Assembly (NCBI GenBank): GCA_016710635.1
Contig: JADJVL010000024.1
Span: forward strand, 26,130-90,129
Length of the DNA stretch: 64,000 nucleotides
From: Holophagaceae bacterium
GTDB taxonomy: Bacteria > Acidobacteriota > Holophagae > Holophagales > Holophagaceae
Reading direction: 5' to 3'
This document shows, piece by piece, positions 15,997 to 25,711 of this stretch. The position numbers and the translations under genes are program-made. Each line of letters begins with the position of its first letter. The first letter of the stretch is position 1. A model generated the notes under the pieces. It was not told where the DNA came from. It made no database searches and worked only from the letters and a program-made list of their open reading frames with translations.

Positions 15997-17643
15997 CGTG
16001 AGGCCGCGGCCTTGGGGGCGGCGAGGCCGGACTGGGCCAGGCGGACGCGGCCGAAGGCTTCGCCGGGCTTCCAGGTGGGCATGGCCGCGGCGTTCGCGAC
16101 GTGCAGCCCGAAGTTGAGGGTGAACTGGGCCTGCTGGGCCATGGCGGCGAGATCCCAGGCGGGATCGTACTCGTCGGTGACCTGGTGGTAGCGGTCCTTC
16201 CGGTAGGCCGTCGCCCTGGATTCGGCGCGCTCCGCGTCCACGGCGAAGGCGACCCCGCCCCCGACGGAGACCGCGGGCACACCGGCCTTGGCGAAGCTGA
16301 AGTGGTCACTGCGGAAATAGCCGCCGGCGAGATCGGGGCTGGGGGCGGCGATCTTCAGACCCATGCGCCCGGCGACGACCGCGCCCATCTCCTTGAGGTT
16401 CGTCCGTTCCGCCCCAGGCAGCCCCACGTCCAGGGTGCGACCCGCGAAGTTGAGGCTGTCCAGGTTGAGGTTGGCGGCGGTCTTCCCGAGGGGTACGAGA
16501 GGATCCGCCGCATAGGCGGAACTTCCCGATGAGACCCTGCTCCTCGGCGCAGACCCAGAGGAACATGAGGCCGCGCTTCGGGCGGACGGTCCGCGCGGCG
16601 TCCGCCATGGCCAGCAGGGCCGCGGTTCCTGAGGCGTTGTCCACGGCGCCGTTGAAGATGCCGTCCTTGCCCTGCCGGATCAGCGCCTCGTCCTTGCCAA
16701 GGTGATCCCAGTGGGCGCTGAAGATCACGACCTCGTCCTTGAGCTTGGGATCCGTCCCGGGCAGCAGGCCCGCCACGTTGTACTGGTCCACGGTGCGGAC
16801 CTCGCTTTCAAGCTCCGCTTTCACCGTGGCCTTGAGCTCGACGGGGCGGAAGCCGCGGGTCTCGGCGGCGGCCCGGAGCCGGTCCAGATCCTCGCCGCAG
16901 GCCGCGAAGAGCTTCCGGGCGGTGGCGTCGGTGATCCAGCCCTGGAGGGGCGACTGGCCCTCGCCGCTGGCCAGCATGAAGCGCTCGTGGGACCAGCCGT
17001 TCTTCACCACGCTCCAGCCATAGGAGGCCGAGGCCTCCGTGTGGATGAGGAGCACGCCCGCGGCGCCGTGGCGCTTGGCCTCTTCGAACTTGTAGGTCCA
17101 CCGGCCGTAGTAGGTCAGGGCCTTGCCGCCGAAACGGCCGGGCTCGGCTTCGGTCGCCTGGGGATCGTTCACCATCATCACCAGCACCTTGCCCTTGAGG
17201 TCCACGCCCTTGAAGTCGTCCCACTTTTCCTCGGGCGCGGCAATGCCGTAGCCGACGAAGACCAGGGGCGCGTCCACCTTCACGGAAGTCTGGGGCCGGC
17301 CGGCCCCCATCACCATGTCTTCGCCGAAGGCAAGCGCCTGCGGGCCGGTGGGGGTCTGGAAGGCCAGGGTGGAAGCCTCGGCCTTCGCCTTCATGCCCGC
17401 GATGCGCACGGCCTGGCGATAGTTGGCGCCCACGGGCTTGAGGCCCAGCGCCTTGCACTGGGCTTCCAGGTAGGCCACGGCCAGTTCCCCGCCCCGCTGT
17501 CCGGTCCCGCGGCCTTCCAGCAGGTCGCTCGCCAGGAATTCCAGATGGGCCCTCAGGACATCGGGATTCACGGCCTTGGAGGGCGCCTGGGCTGCGAGGA
17601 AGGCCGGCAGGGCGGCGGCAAGGAGGTAGGGCGTGCGGGACAT
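15993..17643 (-). pseudogene. Secreted M28-family metallopeptidase, frameshifted
   Basis: The start at 17643 gives a signal peptide and a PA-domain-containing aminopeptidase: SAHWDHLG and DNASGTAALL (zinc ligands), then EEQGLIG. Immediately after that the frame derails. In the -1/+2 frame the expected continuation appears (SSAYAADPLVPLGKTAANL, then LPGAERTNLKEMG) and runs to 15993, including the last zinc ligand in YHQVTDEYD. Dropping one base from the CCC run at 16525-16527 restores a 549-codon gene; total length 1651 bases fits one extra base. Neighbouring genes are intact. The 42756-44222 gene is an intact M28 relative. Confidence 0.85.
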
Positions 17644-17731
17644 GGGCGCTCCAGGGCAATGCTTCGATCTTATCGCCGGAACCGCCCTTCGACCGTCACG
17701 CCTTCGCCGCGTCCAGGGTCTGGGGCGAGGG

Positions 17732-18994
17732 TCAGGCGGGCTGGGCGCGGGTCACGGCGAAGGCCTGGAAGCCCTCGCCGTCCCACACGGCGAGATCGGG
17801 CTCGAAGCAGGCGCCTCCGAGTTCGGCGGGCCAGGCTTCGACCTCCGCGAACTCCGGGTGGGCTTCGCGCAGCCAGGCGCGGTGGGCGGCGCCTTCGTCG
17901 GGGAAGACGGAGCACACGGCGTAGATCAGCAAGCCGCCGGGGGCAAGGCGGGGCAGGGCCGCCTCCAGGAGGTCGCGCTGCAGCCCCGCCAGGCGCGCCC
18001 GGTCGATGGCGCCCCCGATCCAGGCGAGCTCCGGGTGCTTGCGCAGGGTGCCGCTGGCGGAGCAGGGCGCGTCCAGGAGGATGAGGTCGAAGGGCTTGCC
18101 GCCCTTGCGCAGCCAGGCCGCTGCGTCCTCCACCACCAGCTTGGCTTGGACGCCCCGAAGCGTGAGGGTCTGGGCGAGGCGCTCGGCCCGCTTCGGCGCC
18201 TTTTCCACGGCGAAGAGTTCGGCACCGGGGTAGCGGAGCGCCAGGGCGGTGGTCTTGCCACCGGGGGCCGCACAGGCGTCCAGGATCCGCTCGGGGGCGC
18301 CTTCCCACCGGAACTGCATCAGGGCCTGGGAGCTGCGGTCCTGCACCATGCCGCTGCCCTCCGCCAGCCAGGCCCGCGGGAACTCGGACGCGGCCTCGAG
18401 GCTCCAGGCCCCCGGCAGGGAAGGATCTGCACGCAGCCCCGCCGGGACCGTGCCCGGCCGGACTTCCCGGAAGTTGAGGCCCGGCTCGGTCTGCAGGCGC
18501 GCCCAGAGAACTTCCCGGTCCCCGCCGCGCCAGGCCGCCTCGAGGATCCTTCCGGCGAACTGGGGCCGGTCCAGGGCGGCGGGCAGGGCTTCGAGGGCCG
18601 CGGCCGTGGCCGCCCGGTCCTTGGCGGCGGCGCGCAGGATCGCGTTCACGAGGCCACGGTGGGGCGGGAAGCCGAGTTCCCGATCCGCCACCAGCTCGAC
18701 GGCTTCGCTCACCGCGGCGAAATCCGCCACGCCGGGCAGCCACGCCAGCTGGACGAGGCCCAGCGCCAGCGAGACCCGCGTACCCATGGGCAGACCCCGG
18801 CCCGGCGTCTTGAGCCTCGGTTCCACGAAGGCCTGCAGCCGCCCCCACCGGCGGATCGCGAGCCCCAGCATGGCCTGGGCCAGCGCGGCATCGGCGGGGG
18901 AGAGCCCGGCGTTCCAGCCCTCCGGCACCCGTGCACCCTCCCCGAAAACGACGTGCAGGGCGCGGGCGGCGGCGGAGCGGGAGGGCGAGGGCAT
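17732..18994 (-). CDS. rsmB: 16S rRNA (cytosine-C5)-methyltransferase RsmB
   Basis: RsmB methylates C967 of 16S rRNA using SAM. The 420-residue protein has an N-terminal NusB-like helical domain (AARALHVVFGEG onward, to about residue 140). The methyltransferase domain has ACAAPGGKTT (SAM site), the LLDAPCSASGTLRKHPE motif with one catalytic Cys and YAVCSVFPDE with the second. The last motif is less canonical than YSTCS but keeps the Cys. The ATG at 18994 is chosen because a longer frame would overlap the divergent hslO start. Confidence 0.93.
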   Translation of the reverse strand: MPSPSRSAAARALHVVFGEGARVPEGWNAGLSPADAALAQAMLGLAIRRWGRLQAFVEPRLKTPGRGLPMGTRVSLALGLVQLAWLPGVADFAAVSEAVELVADRELGFPPHRGLVNAILRAAAKDRAATAAALEALPAALDRPQFAGRILEAAWRGGDREVLWARLQTEPGLNFREVRPGTVPAGLRADPSLPGAWSLEAASEFPRAWLAEGSGMVQDRSSQALMQFRWEGAPERILDACAAPGGKTTALALRYPGAELFAVEKAPKRAERLAQTLTLRGVQAKLVVEDAAAWLRKGGKPFDLILLDAPCSASGTLRKHPELAWIGGAIDRARLAGLQRDLLEAALPRLAPGGLLIYAVCSVFPDEGAAHRAWLREAHPEFAEVEAWPAELGGACFEPDLAVWDGEGFQAFAVTRAQPA

Positions 18995-19047
18995 GGCTCC
19001 AGGGTCGCACGCCCGGGCGCCGGGACGCCGGACGCTACACTGGGACG

Positions 19048-19905
19048 ATGCCCGGACCTTCCGAATCCCCGCTTTCACCCGGCCCCGACCGCACCTCCAT
19101 CCTCGTCCGCGCCCTCACCTCGGACCAGCACGTCCGCATGGCGGCGCTGGACGCCTCGCCGCTCTGGGACGGCATCCGTCGCGGCCACCCGCATCTGGAA
19201 CCCGCCGCCTGCGCCTGCCTGACGGAGCTCATGGCCGGCGCGGCCCTGCTCCAGTCCCGCACGGTCTTCGCGGAGCGCCTCCAGATCCTCACCAAGGGCG
19301 TGGGACGCGCGAAGGCCGTGGTGGCGGACGCCTGGCCCGACGGCATGGTGCGCGGCATGCTCGACGTGTCCGACGCGCCCCCGGAGGCTCCCTGGATCTC
19401 GGGACCCGGCATCTTCCAGGTGATGCGCAGCAGCGCGTCCGGCGAGCCCTACATCGGCAACCTCGAACTGGTGGAAGGCGGCGCCCAGGCGCAGATCGAG
19501 GCCTACCTGCAGCAGAGCGAACAGGTCCAGGCCAGCGCCACCCTGTGGTGCGATCCGGATTCCGGCGAGGCCGGCGCCCTGCTGGTGGAGCCCCTGCCCG
19601 GCTGCCCGCCCGAGCGCCTCGCCCGGCTCATCCAGGCCCTGGAAGGCCTCGAGGTGGTGCCGTTCTGGGAGCGCCGGCCCGAGTTCCTTGTGAACTGGAT
19701 CAACCAGGGCCCCGGCGCCCAGCTCCTGTCGGAGACCCTGCTCTCCTACGGCTGCCGCTGCTCCAAGCAGTCCCTGCTCGGCAGCCTCCGCGGCTTCCCG
19801 GAAGCCCAGCGCGAGGAGCTGTTTTCCGAAGGCGGGCCCATCGAGGTGCGCTGCGACTACTGCGGCACCGTCTACTGGATCACCAAGGAGGAGCTGCTTG
19901 CCTGA
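19048..19905 (+). CDS. hslO: Redox-regulated chaperone Hsp33
   Basis: Hsp33 is a holdase that becomes active when oxidants release zinc from its C-terminal cysteines. The 285-residue product is full length. The redox switch is present as C236-x-C238 (YGCRCSK) and C269-x2-C272 (RCDYCG), the spacing of the family. ATG at 19048 is the start; the frame upstream would overlap the divergent rsmB. It overlaps the next gene by eight bases, forming a short operon with an acyltransferase and queC. Confidence 0.95.
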   Translation: MPGPSESPLSPGPDRTSILVRALTSDQHVRMAALDASPLWDGIRRGHPHLEPAACACLTELMAGAALLQSRTVFAERLQILTKGVGRAKAVVADAWPDGMVRGMLDVSDAPPEAPWISGPGIFQVMRSSASGEPYIGNLELVEGGAQAQIEAYLQQSEQVQASATLWCDPDSGEAGALLVEPLPGCPPERLARLIQALEGLEVVPFWERRPEFLVNWINQGPGAQLLSETLLSYGCRCSKQSLLGSLRGFPEAQREELFSEGGPIEVRCDYCGTVYWITKEELLA

Positions 19906-20596
19906 AGCGCCGGCGGGGGTCCAGATCGCGGAACGCGGGCGGCCCCTGGGCTCGCCCCTCTCGGTCTGGCTGCAGTTCCGCGTGGTGCCCTTTCTCGCCG
20001 CCCACCTCGTCAAGCTGCTGGCCTACACCCTGCGGGTGGACTACCAGGGCCTCGATGCCGTGGATGCCCTCGCGGCCGCGGACCAACGCTTCATCCTCGC
20101 CTTCTGGCACCGGCGCCTCGCCATGATGCCCCTCGCCTACCCTTTCCACCGCCGGGGCCGGGGCGTGGCCATCCTCAGCAGCGACAGCCGGGACGGTGAG
20201 CGCAGCGCCGCCACCTGGCGCTGGTTCGGCATCCACGCCGTGCGGGGCACGGCTGCGGACGACGGTGCGAAGGCCCTGGTCCGCATGATCCGCGCGGTGA
20301 AGGAGGGCTGGGACTTCGGCATCACCCCCGACGGGCCGAAGGGTCCGCGCCAGCAGCTCAAGCCCGGTGTCCTCGCCCTGGCGCGCAAGACCGGGGCGTG
20401 GATCGTGCCCGTCTGCGTCTCCTTCGACCGCTGCGTCGAACTGAAGACCTGGGACGCCCTGGTGCTCCCCCTGCCCTTCGCCAAGTGCACGGTCACCTAC
20501 GGCGCCCCGGCCCTGGCTTCGGCGTGCACGGACGCCTCCCTTGAAGCCGAACTGAACGCCCTGGAGACCTTCGCGGAAGGGAACCGCCATGCCTGA
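19898..20596 (+). CDS. Lysophospholipid acyltransferase-like protein (DUF374)
   Basis: The 232-residue protein starts at TTG 19898 inside the end of hslO. It has the DUF374 pattern: FWHRRLAMMPL (the H-x4-D-like acyltransferase block in this family), SSDSRDGE, and TPDGPKGPRQQLKPG, which is the most diagnostic motif. An N-terminal hydrophobic segment (VVPFLAAHLVKLLAYTL) suggests membrane association. Relatives sit in LPS/lipid A genomic contexts and are thought to transfer fatty acyl groups. Its stop overlaps the queC start by eight bases. Confidence 0.87.
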   Translation: MPEAPAGVQIAERGRPLGSPLSVWLQFRVVPFLAAHLVKLLAYTLRVDYQGLDAVDALAAADQRFILAFWHRRLAMMPLAYPFHRRGRGVAILSSDSRDGERSAATWRWFGIHAVRGTAADDGAKALVRMIRAVKEGWDFGITPDGPKGPRQQLKPGVLALARKTGAWIVPVCVSFDRCVELKTWDALVLPLPFAKCTVTYGAPALASACTDASLEAELNALETFAEGNRHA

Positions 20597-21263
20597 GCTC
20601 GCCGTCATCTCCCTCTCCGGAGGCCTCGATTCCTGCGTGACCACGGCCCTCGCCCGGGAAGCGGGCTTCGACCTCGCCCTGCTCCACGCGGACTACGGCC
20701 AGCGCACGGAGGCCCGGGAGCGGCGGGCCTTCCACGAGATCGGCGACTTCTATCGCGTGCCGAGGGCCCGGCAGCTCGTGATCTCCTTCGAGAACCTCCG
20801 GCGCATCGGCGGCTCCGCCCTTACCGATCCCGCCATCCCACTGCCTGCCGGAGACCTGGACCGGACCGGCATTCCCGCGAGCTACGTGCCCTTCCGCAAT
20901 GCCCATCTCCTCAGCACCGCCGTGTCCTGGGCGGAGGTGCTGGGCGCCGGCCACATTTTCGTCGGGTTCGTGGAGGAGGATTCCTCCGGATACCCGGACT
21001 GCCGGGAGGAATTCCTGCAGGCCTTCGAGCGCGCCGCCAACCTGGGCACAAGGCCCGAAACCCGCCTCACCTTCCACGCCCCGCTCATCCACCTGCGCAA
21101 GGCCGAGATCGTGCGGCGCGGCTTGGAGCTGGGCGCGCCCCTGCACTTCAGCTGGTCCTGCTACCTGGACGAGGAGGTCGCCTGCGGCGCCTGCGATTCC
21201 TGCCTGCTGCGCCTGCGGGGCTTCAAGGAAGCCGGCGCCCGGGATCCGATTCCTTACGCCTGA
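20589..21263 (+). CDS. queC: 7-cyano-7-deazaguanine synthase QueC
   Basis: QueC makes preQ0 from 7-carboxy-7-deazaguanine, ammonia and ATP in queuosine tRNA modification. The 224-residue protein has the PP-loop SGGLDS (residues 10-15), HADYGQRT, and FVGFVEEDSSGYPDC. The four zinc cysteines lie at the C-terminus in SWSCY and CGACDSC. It ends at 21263, exactly adjacent to the converging kinase gene. queF, which reduces preQ0, lies 5.4 kb downstream on the same strand. Confidence 0.96.
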   Translation: MPELAVISLSGGLDSCVTTALAREAGFDLALLHADYGQRTEARERRAFHEIGDFYRVPRARQLVISFENLRRIGGSALTDPAIPLPAGDLDRTGIPASYVPFRNAHLLSTAVSWAEVLGAGHIFVGFVEEDSSGYPDCREEFLQAFERAANLGTRPETRLTFHAPLIHLRKAEIVRRGLELGAPLHFSWSCYLDEEVACGACDSCLLRLRGFKEAGARDPIPYA

Positions 21264-24200
21264 TCAGCCCAGCGCCTTGAGCAGGGCCAGGGCCTCCGGG
21301 TTCCCGGGCTGGCGGGCCAGCACCTTGGCGAGGGCCCGGCGGGCCTCCCCGCCGACCCGGCGCAGCCCCGCCGGGGCCAGCCTGCAGCAGGAGGAGACGG
21401 GCCCGCTCCACCTCCGCTTCGATGCGACCGGGCGAAAGTTCCGCCAGCTGGCGCAGTGCCGCCTCCATATCGGCGAAGGCCTCCGCCCGGTCCGCCGCCC
21501 GACCCTGCCGCGCCAGCGCCTCTCCCCGCAGCGCCTCCACCCGGCACCGCGCCAGGTAGGTCGCCGGGAAGCGCGGGTTGATCTCGATGGCGCGCTTGAG
21601 GTCCGCCCGCGCGCGATCCAGGTCCGGCAGCGGATCCTGCTGATGGTCCAGCCGCCAGCGGGCCCGGACCGCCGCCACGTCCCCCATGAGCTGGCGGGAA
21701 TGGGCGCTGTTGGGGTTCAGGGCGATGCAGGCGAGCAGGTGGCGGTCCGCCAGGGCCGCCAGGTCCAGGGGATTCCTGCCGGACTGCAGGCTCCAGCGGG
21801 CCTTCTCGAGATTGATCCAGCCGAGGTTGTTCTGGGCGAAGGGGAGCTTCGGATCGAGGGCTTCGATGCCCTTGAAGAGGGCTTCCGCCTGCTCCAGCCC
21901 GGCCCGCGGATCCCCGCCGCAGCTGCGGGTCCAGGCGGCGCCGTGCAGCCAGGCCAGCCCCACCAGGTTCATCATCCGGGGTTCGGAAGGGCGCGCGGCC
22001 AGGACCTGCCGGCCCAGGGCGATGGCCGCCTGCAGCGGCGTGTCCGGATCCTCGCCCTGCTGGATCCTGCGGAGCGCCCAGGAGACCTGCAGTTCCACCA
22101 GGTCCGCGGAAGTCCCCGGCCGCTCCGGCTCGGACCGGAGGGCGGCCTCCATGAGGGCCACCGCCCGCCGGTAGCCCTCGGAGGGGTCCGCCTGGTCCGC
22201 CTGCATGTCCGCCCGCTGGTATTCCAGCCGCCCGCGCAAGGCCAGGGCCGACGGGTAGCCAGGCCGGCAGGTCTCCGCCATCCGGCAGGCCTGCTCCGCC
22301 TTTTCCAGGGCATCGTAGCGGCGCCCGCCCAGATGCCGGGCCACCTGCACGGTCAGCTCCCAGCGGGTGGCCAGGGCCATCCAGGCCGCCGGATCCGACC
22401 GGCCCACTTCGCAGGCGATGCGAACCACGGGATCAGCCCGGTCCAGGACCTCGAGACCTTCCTGGTAGCCGCCGGAGAGGCGCAGGGCGCGGGCCTGGTT
22501 CATGCGGATCTCGGCTTCCAGCAGCTTGGCCTCGTAGCGCCAGGGCTCGGCGTCGAAGGCCGCGGAAGCCCGGGCGGCGGCGACCTCCGGCTGCTGCTCC
22601 AGCATCGCGAGCAGCGCGCCGGAGAGGGAGCTGGCGGCGCCGCCCTGGAGCGCGGAGCGCAGGTCCTCCCGCGCGGGCTCCCGCAGCTGCCCTTCGATCT
22701 CCTGGGTGCGCTTCGCGCGGAGCTCGGGACCCGGAAGGCGCTCGATCTCCTGGAGGGCGGCCAGGTAGAGCTGCGCATTCACTTCGCCCCGGGCCAGGTC
22801 CGCGTCGGGCCCCTGGTAGCCGGCCTGCCGTGAGGCCTCGAGCCGGCGGCCGGCCTCCTCCCAGCGCCGGAAGGCCATGGCGGCGCGGGCGAGGGCGAAC
22901 TGGCCCGCGCCCTGGGCGGCGTCAGGCGCCTGGGCCACCGCCGCCACGAGGGTCCTGAACCGGGCGTCCAGCCGGTCCAATCCCGGCGCCACGTCCCGGG
23001 TGGGGAGCATGTGGATCTGCCGGCGCGCGGCTTCGATCTGGGCGACCTCCGCGCTCCAGTGCTGGGCCAGGCCCACGGTGGCGCGACGGTCCGACCAGGC
23101 CTTCAGGGCGAAGGCCCCCGAGGCGAGGATCGCAAGGGCGGCGGCGGCAAGGCCCGCCGCGAGCAGGCGGTTGCGGCGCACCCAGAGCCCGGCGCGATGG
23201 GCCAGGGGGGCCGGCCGGGCCACCACCGGCTGGCCGGCGAGGAAGCGCTCCAGATCCGAAGCCAGGTCCAGGGCGCTTGGATAGCGCTGGTCCGGATCCT
23301 TGGCCAGGCACTTCAGGAGGATGGCCTCCAGGTCTTCGGAGAAGCCTGGGGACACCTCCCGCGGGCGCCGCGGCGCGGCGTGCGCCACCCGGTCCAGGAG
23401 CTCCAGCCCCACGGAATCAGGGAAGGGCGGCGACCCCAGAAGCGTGTGGTAGAGGGTGGCGCCGAGGGAATAGACATCGCTGCGGCGGTCCACCTGCGCG
23501 TCGCCCCGGGCCTGCTCGGGGCTCATGTAGAGGGGCGTGCCGACCAGGGCGGGACGGGCTGCGCCGGCGTGGCGCAGGTCCCGGGCGACCCCGAAGTCCG
23601 TCACCAGCGCCTCCAGGCCACCGCCTTCCCGGCGCCGCACGAGGATGTTGGCGGGCTTGATGTCCCGGTGGACGATTCCCAGGCGGTGGATGGCGTGCAC
23701 GCCTTCGGCGACGCCTTCCAGGATCTCCACCTTCTGTCTGAGCGTGAGGGGCAGCTGCAGCTCCTTCAGCGAGACGCCGTCCACATGGGCGAGGACCAGG
23801 TAGGCCATGCCCTCGATCTCGCCGGCCTCCAGCAGGCGCACCACATTGGGATGGTCGAGCTGGGCCTGGGCCCGGGCCTCCTCGAGGATGGCCTCCAGGG
23901 CGCCGGGACGATGGCCGAAGTGCAGGAACTTGAGGGCCACCAGCCGGCGCAGGGTGGGATCGAAGGCCTTGAAGACCTTGCCCATGCCCCCTTCGCCCAG
24001 CAGGGCCACGGGTTCGAAGCGCGGCCAGGCGGGCAGGGGATAACGGACGAAGGGTTCGGGGATCTGGGGATCCTCGGTGGTGCCGGCGCTCTCCCGCCGG
24101 GTCGGAGGGTCCTGGAGAGCTGGGCCCACGTCGGCGGTGGCCAGCACCGCCCGGGCGGCGTCCCGCTGGAGGCGTCCCCACCACGGCAGGGGCCGCGCCA

Positions 24201-24375
24201 GCTCCTCGCGGATGGCGGCGATGGTGCTGGACCGCAGCTGCCCGCCGGCGACAAGCCCTTCGAGCGGCGCAGGACCGCCGTGGCCATCCGCGGCCTTCTG
24301 CGCCTCCTTCACCACGCCCGCGTCCACCAGGCCCAGGGCCTGGATCCGGTGCAGGATGGCGTCGTCCGAAGGCAT
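21223..24375 (-). CDS. Transmembrane Ser/Thr protein kinase with TPR tail; C-terminus probably frameshifted
   Basis: The kinase domain (about residues 120-385) has the glycine loop GEGGMG (127-132), VALKF with Lys149, HRDIKPANILV with the catalytic Asp, TDFGVA and GTPLYMSPEQARG. One membrane helix follows (LLAAGLAAAALAILASGAFAL), then a long extracytoplasmic helical/TPR region of about 600 residues. The final codons of this frame (from about 21385) turn into Gly/Pro/Arg-rich nonsense and overlap queC. The +1 frame instead reads RLAPAGLRRVGGEARRAL...LALLKALG and stops at 21264, directly abutting queC. One extra base near 21381-21390 explains this; the corrected protein would be 1036 residues. 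Substrates are unknown. Confidence 0.88.
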   Translation of the reverse strand: MPSDDAILHRIQALGLVDAGVVKEAQKAADGHGGPAPLEGLVAGGQLRSSTIAAIREELARPLPWWGRLQRDAARAVLATADVGPALQDPPTRRESAGTTEDPQIPEPFVRYPLPAWPRFEPVALLGEGGMGKVFKAFDPTLRRLVALKFLHFGHRPGALEAILEEARAQAQLDHPNVVRLLEAGEIEGMAYLVLAHVDGVSLKELQLPLTLRQKVEILEGVAEGVHAIHRLGIVHRDIKPANILVRRREGGGLEALVTDFGVARDLRHAGAARPALVGTPLYMSPEQARGDAQVDRRSDVYSLGATLYHTLLGSPPFPDSVGLELLDRVAHAAPRRPREVSPGFSEDLEAILLKCLAKDPDQRYPSALDLASDLERFLAGQPVVARPAPLAHRAGLWVRRNRLLAAGLAAAALAILASGAFALKAWSDRRATVGLAQHWSAEVAQIEAARRQIHMLPTRDVAPGLDRLDARFRTLVAAVAQAPDAAQGAGQFALARAAMAFRRWEEAGRRLEASRQAGYQGPDADLARGEVNAQLYLAALQEIERLPGPELRAKRTQEIEGQLREPAREDLRSALQGGAASSLSGALLAMLEQQPEVAAARASAAFDAEPWRYEAKLLEAEIRMNQARALRLSGGYQEGLEVLDRADPVVRIACEVGRSDPAAWMALATRWELTVQVARHLGGRRYDALEKAEQACRMAETCRPGYPSALALRGRLEYQRADMQADQADPSEGYRRAVALMEAALRSEPERPGTSADLVELQVSWALRRIQQGEDPDTPLQAAIALGRQVLAARPSEPRMMNLVGLAWLHGAAWTRSCGGDPRAGLEQAEALFKGIEALDPKLPFAQNNLGWINLEKARWSLQSGRNPLDLAALADRHLLACIALNPNSAHSRQLMGDVAAVRARWRLDHQQDPLPDLDRARADLKRAIEINPRFPATYLARCRVEALRGEALARQGRAADRAEAFADMEAALRQLAELSPGRIEAEVERARLLLLQAGPGGAAPGRRGGPPGPRQGAGPPAREPGGPGPAQGAGLIRRKESDPGRRLP

Positions 24376-24493
24376 CGGCCCCAGCATATTCGCTATCCTG
24401 GACCCTGCACCCCGCTCCCCCGTGGCCAACGATCCAGCCTTTCTGTCCCTTCCATCCCACCCGCCGGGCGGGACCGGCGGCGCGCCCAGGCTC

Positions 24494-25711
24494 ATGATCG
24501 GCAAGCGCCGGGACCTCGCCGCCTTCGCCGACCTCCAGGCCTTCCGCACGGTCCAGGGGCGCGGCTGGACGCTGGCGGGAAACCTGGCCCTGCTGGGGGA
24601 ACTGGGCCGGGGTCCCGTGGGCTTCGCCACCGCGCCCGGCCCGGGCGTGAAGGGGCTGGAAGCACCCTCCTTCTTCGCGTGGGAGTGCGGATGGCTGGGC
24701 CTGCACGGGCATCCGGAGCTCTGTCCGCCGGCCCTGCGGCCCTACGCGGCCGCCACCGATCCCTGCCACGCGGCCCTGGCGGCGGATCCCGGCGCCTTTC
24801 ATGCCCGACTGCGGGGGCGCGCGCTCCGAGGCGACGACACCATGCCGGAGCTGGGGCCGGTCCTCGCGCGCATGGCCTGGGCCGCCCAGGTCTTCGACCC
24901 GCGGCTCTCCAGGGAAGGCTGGGACCTCCTCGCCCACGGCGCCCCGTACCGGCCTGCGCTGCGCTTCACCCTGGCCTGGACCGCCGCCCTGGACGCCCTG
25001 GTCCGCGCCGGCCGCCCGGGCCTGCCGCGGGTCTTCACCCCCAAGGTCCTGGGGGAATTCGACGCGCTGCTGGACCTGCATCCGGAGGTCTTCGCCGTCC
25101 CGACCTTCGAGCCCTTGAGCCGGGACTTCCTCTTGCGGCTCCGCGGCGTCCCGGTCCATCCGCTGGGGCTGATCCTCGCGCCGCGCTTCACCGACGGCGG
25201 GCTGCAGTCGCCCCTGGAATACTTCCTCCACGACCTGGACCATGCCCGCCACAAGGTGCGGGAGGACTTCATCCTCACGGGCTTTCCGGTGGAGGACCCC
25301 TACCGCCGCCTGCCAGGTGGCGCCGTCCCAACGACCCTGCTCGATGAAGGCTCCGGGCGGCACCGGATGGTGCTGCACCAGGCGGCGGAAGTCCTCCGCG
25401 CCCGGAAGTCCGGCCCCTTCCGTCCCCGGCGCGATCCGGGCTTCATCCCCGGCCTGCTCGGCGCCATCCAGGGGCTGGACGCGGCTCCGCGGGCGGCGGT
25501 CCTGGACCTGCTCTTCGAACTGGTCCACGAAAAATCCCTGCCCTTCGTCCCGGAGGTACTCAGCCGCGAGGCGCTGCGATCCTGCCATCTCCAGAAGCTG
25601 CGTTCGAAAATCGCCACGGGCTTCCACGGGGTCCGCCCGCCCTGCGCCATGGAGGACCTGGAGGCGGCGCCGGGACGGCTTGTGCAGCTGGCGAAGGCCC
25701 TGGCCTCATGA
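24494..25711 (+). CDS. Uncharacterised protein with HDLDHARH motif
   Basis: I do not recognise this 405-residue protein. It has no signal peptide or membrane helix. A His/Asp-rich stretch FLHDLDHARHKVREDF in the middle (about residues 245-260) looks like a metal-binding site. The start is uncertain: ATG 24494 gives MIGKRRDL, while an in-frame GTG at 24422 would add 24 residues. It is divergent from the kinase gene, and its stop overlaps the start of the downstream 2OG-Fe(II) oxygenase by four bases, so the two proteins are probably made together and may act in one pathway. Confidence 0.75.
   Translation: MIGKRRDLAAFADLQAFRTVQGRGWTLAGNLALLGELGRGPVGFATAPGPGVKGLEAPSFFAWECGWLGLHGHPELCPPALRPYAAATDPCHAALAADPGAFHARLRGRALRGDDTMPELGPVLARMAWAAQVFDPRLSREGWDLLAHGAPYRPALRFTLAWTAALDALVRAGRPGLPRVFTPKVLGEFDALLDLHPEVFAVPTFEPLSRDFLLRLRGVPVHPLGLILAPRFTDGGLQSPLEYFLHDLDHARHKVREDFILTGFPVEDPYRRLPGGAVPTTLLDEGSGRHRMVLHQAAEVLRARKSGPFRPRRDPGFIPGLLGAIQGLDAAPRAAVLDLLFELVHEKSLPFVPEVLSREALRSCHLQKLRSKIATGFHGVRPPCAMEDLEAAPGRLVQLAKALAS

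Noticed and set aside
23417..25627. 736-codon minus-strand frame across the kinase and the uncharacterised gene
   Set aside because: Out of frame with the kinase motifs and antisense to 24494-25711.
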